A stretch of 64,000 bases of DNA from positions 98,172,284 through 98,236,283 of the forward strand of contig CM070562.1 of the NCBI GenBank assembly GCA_036346405.1, read 5' to 3'. Source of the DNA: Phyllostachys edulis. Its lineage: Eukaryota > Streptophyta > Magnoliopsida > Poales > Poaceae. The notes below the pieces were generated by a model that saw only the letters and a program-made list of their open reading frames with translations, was not told where the DNA came from and made no database searches. The position numbers were made by a program, and so were the translations under genes. Shown here in pieces: positions 57,001 through 64,000 of the stretch (position 1 is its first letter; each line of letters opens with the position of its first letter).

Positions 57001-57993
57001 AGGCTAACTTTGCAACTGAAAAATTGCAGGGAGAGATAAACAGTAAGTGTTGAACTTAAGACTGCTTATGTCGTTGATCTTTACCTTTTTAACTCTTACT
57101 TCTTTTCAGAAAAAGAGGATGAAATGAGAAGGCTCCAAATCAAAGTTAAAGATAAAACTTTGGTTGTTCACGAGATTTCTCGTATCGCCAACGATAAAGA
57201 TCAAGAGCTTGAAAGGTTGAAATCTCGGCAAGCAGGTAAGCAATTCTTTACCTGCAGTCCTTCACGAGTTCTTTTCTTATTCTAATTCTCATTTCTTTTT
57301 AGAAATTGAACTCGAACTAGGAAGGCTCGAAACTAAGGATCAGGAAAAAAACCATGATTCTTAATGAGACCATCCGCATTGCCAAGGAAAACGCAAAGGA
57401 CATTAGATTATGGGAGGAGCGGCATGCTGAGACCATTGCTTCCCATAATAAGGAAATCGAGAAGTTAGATTCTCGACTAGTAGGTAAGGAATTCTTTACC
57501 TGTGAACTAGTTCTTTCCTCTTCTAGGAATTATTTTTGCTTGACTGCTCTTACCCCTTTTAGAGCAAGTAGTCGAGAATGAACAACTCCGCAAGTCTTCG
57601 ACTCGTAACCAACATGAGATGAAGTCGATGAAGATTAATCTTCAAAGCAACATCATGCTCCTGAACAATATACTTGGTGAGCTGCGTGGTGAGGGAAAAA
57701 CTCTTCCAGAAGACACGATAGCTGCTCACATAAGTACTATTGGGGAACAAGTCAAGACTTTGCAAGAACTGGTGACCACCCTGAAGGCCAACCAAGTTGA
57801 CTCGATAAAGAAGGCGGTCGAAGGTGCAATAAGTTATGTATTGACAAAACTTAAAGCTCATGACCCCAGCCTTAATGTGCAACCAATCGATACCGATTTT
57901 GGCTGCCCCGAGGCAGAAGCAAGTCGTTTGATTGAAGAAATGCAACCAGTCGGCAGGAAGGTCTCGGAGGAGATGCAATCGATCTCCTCTTGA
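54014..57993 (+). pseudogene. Extra multi-exon ORF of the reverse Tat element (Transposase_28-type, coiled coil)
   Basis: It is the same gene as at 15929-18785, antisense to its own element and hence on the plus strand here. Segments are AESEMDAVKIQALVVAGKIP and CECGLRLPAHPFLTLVLKHF, LDPNSITMLSVFVYLCEAYL (to 54505), a frame change, FYWKITQDDSLTFAGKAAEK and WHVVKDFITRRIIPLKKR (to 54886), a short exon (54957-55080), a Lys/Ser-rich exon from ATG 55292, and coiled-coil exons (56650-57990) ending ISS and TGA. Introns (54887-54956, 55081-55282, 56750-56895 and others) carry GTCGTA arrays. The start aligned with the other copy's ATG reads ATA here, and at least two frameshifts are present. Its function is not known. 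Confidence 0.7.
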
Positions 57994-58199
57994 GTAGTTT
58001 GTAATAAAAACCTGTGAAAACAAGCTTTTGCTGATGTAATATATAATCCATTTTGTTTCCTGCAAATTATCTTATCGAGTAGTTAGTAACTCAAAAGATA
58101 ATTGACGAACAAAAGACTAAGAATTGAAGTTAAATTAATAACTTTATCCTAGCCCCCGACTATTTACTTAGATTATTTAGATAAACTAGGTAAATAGTG

Positions 58200-58850
58200 T
58201 TAAAAGGGTTTCTGAAAACAGAGAGGTTTGATTAACTCCTGTTGATGATTCTCACTTGTGCTCGAGGCCTCCCCGCTTGAGGAGTAGTCGAGAGACACCA
58301 TTTGGCGACTTGGAGTAATCCCCTCCAAGAAGGGGAACTCTAGGTTATAACCGTCTCCGTCCGCAGGTGTGATCTGCGGAGAGATGGTCAATTCTGCGTA
58401 AAAGCATGCTTGATCCCGCTCTCTGGAGTTATCCGGAGAGAGAGGACCACCAGATGCTGGTGAAGTCCTGGAATTGTGGCTTCCAGAACTTGTCTCACCA
58501 AGTCGGACCGCCTTAGGGGGACTTGAACACTTGGACGAAAAACTCTCATCGTGTTGTGAGTCCGTCTGGGTGTAGTCCTGATTGTGGTCGGACTGACCCT
58601 TATCCTTTGAGGGAATTGATTCCTCTGTTGGACGTACTGTTGTGAGGGATAAGGATCCCTCCTCTACTCTATCAGCGGCATGGTCTCCTGGATCTACGGA
58701 AAGATCTCTGGAGGCAACAACACCATCGGATGAGTCGATACTCGGTTCGTAATCGAAACCGGCATCCATGTCGACGACTGCGTAATCTGCCAAGTCAAAC
58801 TAGTTCTCCTCATTCCATTCTTCTGCCATGAGTGTATGAGATTTGGGAAA
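58200..58850 (-). pseudogene. gag N-terminal fragment of the reverse Tat element
   Basis: On the minus strand it reads ADYAVVDMDAGFDYEPSIDS and continues in one frame through SSPPKAVRLGETSSGSHNSR to DYSSSGEASSTSENHQQEL, then runs directly into the post-integrase spacer at about 58230. The start ATG near 58830 is followed by a TAG, so the protein is broken. Everything from mid-gag to the end of integrase is deleted. Confidence 0.8.
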
Positions 58851-58883
58851 AAGAGAGTATGTTGACAAGAGATTACCAGAAGA

Positions 58884-58902
58884 TCCCCACGGTCAGCGCC
58901 AA
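58884..58902 (-). other. Primer-binding site of the reverse Tat element
   Basis: The complement reads TTGGCGCTGACCGTGGGG, one base different from the site at 8482, adjoining the 5' LTR at 58904. Confidence 0.72.
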
Positions 58903-58903
58903 C

Positions 58904-59688
58904 TGTCGGTGTTTTAAAACCGATCTTATGTAAAGATTGTTTGATTCGGGGGGTCTCCTAGAATGGAATCACGCAGAGAGATTGACACAGGTATTTTTAT
59001 ACAGGTTCAGGCCTTCTCCGGGGAGAATGACAACTCTACTCCTATGTTTGTATGGTATTGAGTGTGTCTCGTACAATCGAGAGAAAAGACTAAGGCTATT
59101 ACAGAAGATAGTGTCTAACTGTCTTCCTGATTGCTTGTTGTCTTCTCCAATCGCCCTCCTTCCCCTCTTGATCGCTGCCTTTATATAGTCGTGAAGGAGT
59201 AGCCGTTTTCTCCTGGTGAAGAGGCGCCTCATCAAATCCAGTAACAGGCGCATGTTTGCAGTAATCATCGGAGTGTTGACCCTTCACGCCTTTGGCGATT
59301 ACTTGTCGATATAATGGGGTATTACGCTATTATTACGTGAGAGTAACAACAGATATTGACCGCTGGATTTTTAATTAATTGGACCCACTTGTCTCAGAGG
59401 TTTTATTGATCATAAGGTAGTCGTGGTGACACGGTCGAGAAGAGCTTACGACCATAGGGTAGTCGAGAATAGCTTCTGATCGATACCGATCGTAGAAGAA
59501 CTTACGACCATAAGGTAGTCGTAGCAAGACTTACGACTATGGGGGTGGTCGTAGAAGAACTTACGACCACCTGGTAGGCTTCTCCCTTGTAAATATAAGG
59601 GGTATACATAGGGACCATATGACATTATATTTACCCATAATAAGAATTATAGATAAAAGATAAAATGAGGATTATTAGATCCTCGTCA
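58904..59688 (-). repeat. 5' LTR of the reverse Tat element
   Basis: On the plus strand it begins TGTCGGTGTTTTAAAACC and ends GATCCTCGTCA. It is 785 bp, similar to but diverged from the 7688-8480 LTR, with a TATATAG box on the minus strand near 59187 and GTCGTA...TACGAC units at 59405-59560. Confidence 0.88.
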
Positions 59689-59746
59689 AGTTTGTGATTG
59701 ATATTTGTGAAAATTGCTTGTTTGTAATGCTATGTACATGCATGAT

Positions 59747-60414
59747 ATTAATGTGTTGGAATTTTGTGTTGAGCTTTTGTATGTTTTTTTTGTTCTGCCA
59801 CTGAAATTTATATGTAAACTTCTGAAAATGCATGTAGGACTTATTGAATCTCCAATGAAAATTGTCTGAAACTCTTTGAAACTGTATGAAACTATTGAAA
59901 TTTTGTTAACCTAGGATGAAACATCATGAAACTACTATGAATTTGCATGAAACTTAATGAAACTCTTATGAAGCTTGCAAAAAACTAATGGAACTGGCTG
60001 TCACTTAATGAAACTTGCCAGAAACTTAGTTAACCTAGTATGAAACCTGACTAAAACTTGGAGTGTAACTATTGAAACTTGTCTGAAACCTACTTAACCT
60101 AGGATGAAACTTCGTGAAACATTGTCTGAAACCTACCGAACCTAGGATGAAACTTCATGAAGCCAACAAGTTACAGCCAGTTCCATAGTTTTTTGCAAGT
60201 TTCATAAGAGTTTCATTAAGCTTCATGCAAATTTATAGGTGTTTCATGTTGCTTCATCCTAGGTTAATAAAGTTTCAATAGTTTCAAAGAGTTTCTGACA
60301 AGTTTCATTGGAGATTCTATAAGTCCTACCTACATTTTTCAGAAGTTTACATATACGTTTAGTGAAGGAACGAAAAACATACAGACACTCAACACATAAT
60401 TCCAACACATTAAT
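59747..60414. repeat. Large foldback (inverted repeat, arms about 250 bp)
   Basis: The left arm (59747-60006) starts ATTAATGTGTTGGAATT and ends GGAACTGGCTGTCACTT. The complement of the right arm (60168-60414) follows the same order with scattered mismatches. A loop of about 160 bp, itself made of ATGAAAC(T/C) repeats, separates them. A transcript could fold into a long hairpin. It lies between two retroelements and has no coding capacity. Confidence 0.85.
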
Positions 60415-60839
60415 TTAACACCCTAGCCCAACATAGAGCCTAGGATGCTACTAAACTACCTTACAGAACAACTTGACTTCAAATTACTAACAAAATGTTA
60501 GCAACACATTCAACAACGAATGATTTAGTTCTAATCATCAAACATCTAGCACAAGCTACAATGAGACAAGTTAAAGAATATCATCTCTCAATTATTAATA
60601 ATCTAAGCATAGATCTTTCTCTTTATCAACTAAAACCAAAACATACTACTAGACTACACAATGGGAGCAAATATTTAACAAATAAATCTATAACATCAAG
60701 ATTCATCAGAATTACAAGGATGTAAGTCTAATCCATTCAAACTAGTTATTCAATTAAACAGAATTAAATAAACCAATAAATGAGGTTTAAAAGCATAAAC
60801 AGTTCATCCACGAATACAAGCGAACCAATCACCACGAAG

Positions 60840-62871
60840 GATGGACACCGTCTGAATATAAAGGAATTAGCATGAACTTGAAGTTTTAGATAAATGGGCT
60901 AATTTATTTGCTGCGGGTGAATAAGTGTGGAGTGCATCAATACTACCCCTTCACATGCATGTCGCTACCTCGAGTGGTATCTAAAAGAACAACAGCAACA
61001 AGTGTGAGTCCACGACTCAGCAAAGTACAATAGTGGTACAAAACAAGTCATCACGACCAACAAAAGAAGTAAACCATTCCTCATATGAACATCAGCAACT
61101 TTCTTCCTTCTTTGCAATTACCAGTAATGCGGAGTAGTGCATCTGTCGATGCATACTCAAGCCTGTGCCCTCAGGCACAGGAACCTCAAGCCCACACTCC
61201 ATGAGTGTAGGGACCCAAGCCCGTCCAATGCATGACGGGGATCTAATACCCGTCCAATACATGATGTGGACCTCAAAAGAAACAGTCCTTGGCTACCACA
61301 TAGTCTAAGGTTCAGAAATGAATGCTATGATGCAAATTGAAACTCACATTTTCAATGCATCATGAAAGTATAATGTTCAGCGATATTACCAAAACATAAA
61401 ACTTCATATGTAAACCATGGCAATTAACATGAATGAAATATCGCAATTCATTCTACACTGCTTGCACTTGCCTCAACTGCGAGACGGATGACGATGACGG
61501 AAAGACTTTAACCCCGGTGCTCACCACCACCTGGCAACCGCAAAGTGTACTAAGTATACCATTCAAAAGTTCCCAGCATAGCAATGAAACAAAATGAAAT
61601 CATTCGCTCATATTCTCAATCCAAAACGTTATCGATACAAATCCCAAATCCCAATATGTCCAAACAGACAACTATCAAAGGAAAATCCACAAATTTTGAG
61701 TCAAACTCCAAAAGTCATGAATCCAAATTTCCTAGAATCTAAACAAGCATAGCTACAACTTCTCAGTTAACTGAAAGATCAAATTATCCCATCTAAGCCT
61801 ATGTTTTTAACCCCGAAGACCATTTTGTCATCTTCGGTATGAACGACTTAGGAATTTCGTATCTCTTAATTGGTACAACCAAATTCAATGTTCTAAGCCA
61901 TTATGGAAACTAAAGAGAACTATCTTCCTCAATAAATGTATTACAATTTTTTCCCAAAGTGCAACAAAGGTTGCTAACAAATTAATCTTTCTCTACTGTC
62001 CACAACAGAAGGACAGACTACAACAATAACTTCAAAAAATCATAACTTTCGTTATAACCGTCCAACATTTATGAAATTTATCTCCTTGGAATCATCATAA
62101 GGTTATCTACATAACTAATAGAGATCAACTGACCAAATTCGTCCATCTCTAGACCCTAATTCATAGAACTATGCTCGTTGCCCGAATCCAGAGACTGAAC
62201 AAGCACCCAGACTTGCAAAAATCATAACTAATTCATTATCCATCCCAAAATTATGAATTAATACTTTCCAAAAAGCCCATACAATTCCCCACATATCACT
62301 AGGAGACCCTAATCGCTGGATCTGCTCGGAACTAACTCAAACTTATGAACTAACAGATCTGCAAAAACATCGATCTACAACAGCAGGTACAATCTGACTA
62401 TTGGAGACAATTCGCATAAGAAAGATCTATAAAATCTAATGGGGAATGTGAAATTACCCACAAAATCAATGCTGGACGTCGCTGAATCCCTCGCAAAGAC
62501 ATCCCCTCCTCCTTCTTCTTCCTCTTCCTTCTCCTCTCTTCTTCCCTCTCCTTCCTCTTCCTTGGCCGGCAGCACCCGAAGGAGGCTTCTCCCTTCCTCC
62601 TTCATGGCCGGCAGCAAAGGCTAGGGTTGGAGATACTGTTCACAGGGCAGCACTGTAGCAGCGGTACTGTAGTTCCCCCTAGGGTTCCCCCTCTCCTTCT
62701 TTAGTTGGGGGCCGGTTTCCCCATGGGCCACGGGCCACTATGGCTACTTTCCCCCGCTTGACTATGGGCAGCGTGGCCCATTCCTCTCTCAATTTCCGAA
62801 TTTTCTCTTTTAATTCTCTTAATTTCCTCTCTAATTTTTATTGCACCCACTAACGACAAACAGGATATTAT
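60840..62871 (-). repeat. Probable LTR of another gypsy-like element, reverse orientation
   Basis: A PPT-like complement (AAGAGGGGTAGAA) lies at 62872-62885. To its left the sequence, read on the minus strand, starts TATAATATCCTGTTTGTCG and carries strings typical of grass gypsy LTRs (CTACAGT...TACTGTAG, GCCCATGGGG, CCGGCCATGAAGGAGG). Its far end could not be placed, so 60840 is approximate. Confidence 0.5.
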
Positions 62872-62885
62872 ATTCTACCCCTCTT

Positions 62886-64000
62886 AATAAGAATTCAATC
62901 CCGAATTCTACTTATCGTTCTACATGAAACAACAACACAACTAAAATAAACAACCGATAACACACACCCGACGTGCACAGTTCAGGATACCGCTCTCGCA
63001 TGCGAGACTCCAACTCACAAGTTGATTCCCTCTCGGACTTATGGGACCATGTCACCTTGATAGATCCCAACGTCTTACACCTCAACACACGTCTCGACCC
63101 TTTTCAAGTACACTCAACGGACGAGACTCGAAGGTAAGGTTTTACTCACTGGTTAATGGCCCTAACAAAATCTCACACTCTGGATCTCTCAAGTACTCTC
63201 TCGACACCGGGTCATACAAAATGATGTGTACCCACGCAACCTCCAAAAATAAACTAATGTACCTTGGGCCAACCTTCCCTTCGGTGCCAAACCATACAAC
63301 CTGCACAACACACGGAACACTTGTTCCATCTCTTCACCCTATCAAGGAGAACCTCCTTTAATCAGGGACGCGCAACACAACTCGCTTTAAACAAACTTTA
63401 ATAATTAGAACCCAACTGAAAACAAAGAATTCACATTGCAACCCACTCATAACCAACTTCCCTCCAAATACTCCAATCCAAATTCAAAAGACTCATCATG
63501 AAAACTTTTCCACTTTCCAAGTTGGCTTGGATAAAAACACCACATAAGCCCAAAAGAGAAACCACTCAAACACCAAATCAAATACTTCCTTTCTTCTTTC
63601 TAAACTGATAAAGACAACACATGCCATCATAAAGCCAAGCTCAATTTGTGAAAGACATCCGTCAAAAACACATAGGTCCACCGAGAATCAAGAAAACATT
63701 TCACTACCCGAGGAAACATCCTTTTCTCAGTTTCTCTTTTAGGAATAAAATTTCTCTCAAACTTTGTAATTCCAATCCATCGCATACCACACTGGCTCAT
63801 ATATCTTAAATTGGCAACCTCAAAACTATGATCAAAACGAAACACTTCATCCACATCTTTGTAGAGAGGCTCTATCGACCCTACCGAAACACTCTAGACA
63901 ACTCCTTCTACCGACGAAATTAATTTGACAGATGACACTCAATGCATCTAAAAAAATAGATCTCACGCAATCACATCACCTCAAACTTTTAAGAATAAAC
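62886..64000 (-). mobile_element. Internal 3' region of that gypsy-like element, runs off the right edge
   Basis: The AT-rich sequence beyond the PPT on the minus strand holds short open frames (63496-63681, 63627-63854) without recognisable pol domains. It fits the non-coding part between pol and the 3' LTR. This assignment rests on the PPT alone. Confidence 0.35.

Larger units (their letters stand above)
51275..59688 (-). mobile_element. Composite Tat-lineage retrotransposon, reverse orientation, internally deleted
   Basis: In minus order: 5' LTR (59688-58904), PBS, gag N-terminus (58850-58230), a deletion of the rest of gag and all of pol, the spacer and antisense ORF (58200-53880), PPT, a second LTR (53554-52888, truncated), and then another gag (52887-51275). 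It is the same family as 7688-20150 but diverged. The middle LTR serves as 3' LTR of one unit and as the broken 5' LTR of the next, which suggests ectopic recombination between copies. The element cannot produce enzymes. Confidence 0.82.

Noticed and set aside
60495..60725. 76-residue ORF next to the foldback
   Set aside because: It is AT-rich and no family is recognised; probably chance.
1..64000. tRNA or rRNA genes
   Set aside because: No cloverleaf with A/B boxes or rRNA segments was recognised by eye; a tRNAscan run would be needed to exclude short ones.

Overview
This is plant nuclear DNA from a grass (Poaceae, probably panicoid). The evidence is two GC-rich host genes with short GT-AG introns, CACTA, Tourist and hAT remnants, MULE genes with a plant mobile domain (PMD) and a GRF zinc finger, and Ty3/gypsy elements of the Tat lineage carrying an antisense ORF. 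No bacterial features are seen. The species cannot be fixed from sequence alone.

Layout. 1-336: 5' end of a minus-strand F-box gene. 360-1977: CACTA-derived block of CAGACGGTT repeats. 2401-3330: duplicated flank carrying two nested Tourist-like MITEs, with the empty site preserved in the second copy. 3673-4700: intact two-exon DUF506 (PDDEXK-like) gene. 5137-7674: first exon of SF3B4, two ENTH-domain exons and a decayed PMD gene in a row. 7688-20150: 12.5-kb Tat-lineage LTR retrotransposon sitting in a short intron of the PMD gene, which resumes at 20211. 20720-36840: a MULE-type region with diverged repeats at both ends, a frameshifted MuDR transposase, a 31-bp minisatellite and a GRF zinc-finger gene. 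That GRF gene is split by a long-LTR gypsy-like element (24776-35531), whose right LTR is itself broken by a truncated Copia element (30868-35430).

36930-44340: mostly non-coding, with an ACCGG-rich DNA transposon remnant, a hAT MITE with an exact 8-bp TSD, a 5'-truncated LINE with a long TSD, and a Tourist-like element. 44675-46192: intact aspartic protease gene of the nepenthesin type. 46965-50740: three unrelated gene fragments in a row (acidic exon, RABH1/Rab6 pseudogene, membrane-protein exon). 51275-59688: a second Tat-lineage element in reverse orientation, deleted for most of gag-pol, joined through a shared LTR to another gag fragment. 59747-60414: a 0.67-kb foldback. About 60840-64000: LTR, PPT and internal end of a further gypsy-like element in reverse orientation, running off the window.

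Only the F-box gene (partial), the DUF506 gene and the aspartic protease look like functional host genes. The rest is nested transposons and gene fragments probably captured or scattered by them. No new enzymatic system is evident. The most unusual points are the dispersed GTCGTA...TACGAC palindromic repeats in the Tat elements (with a similar theme in an unrelated Copia LTR), the two chimeric runs of captured exons, and the nested insertions with matching target-site duplications.
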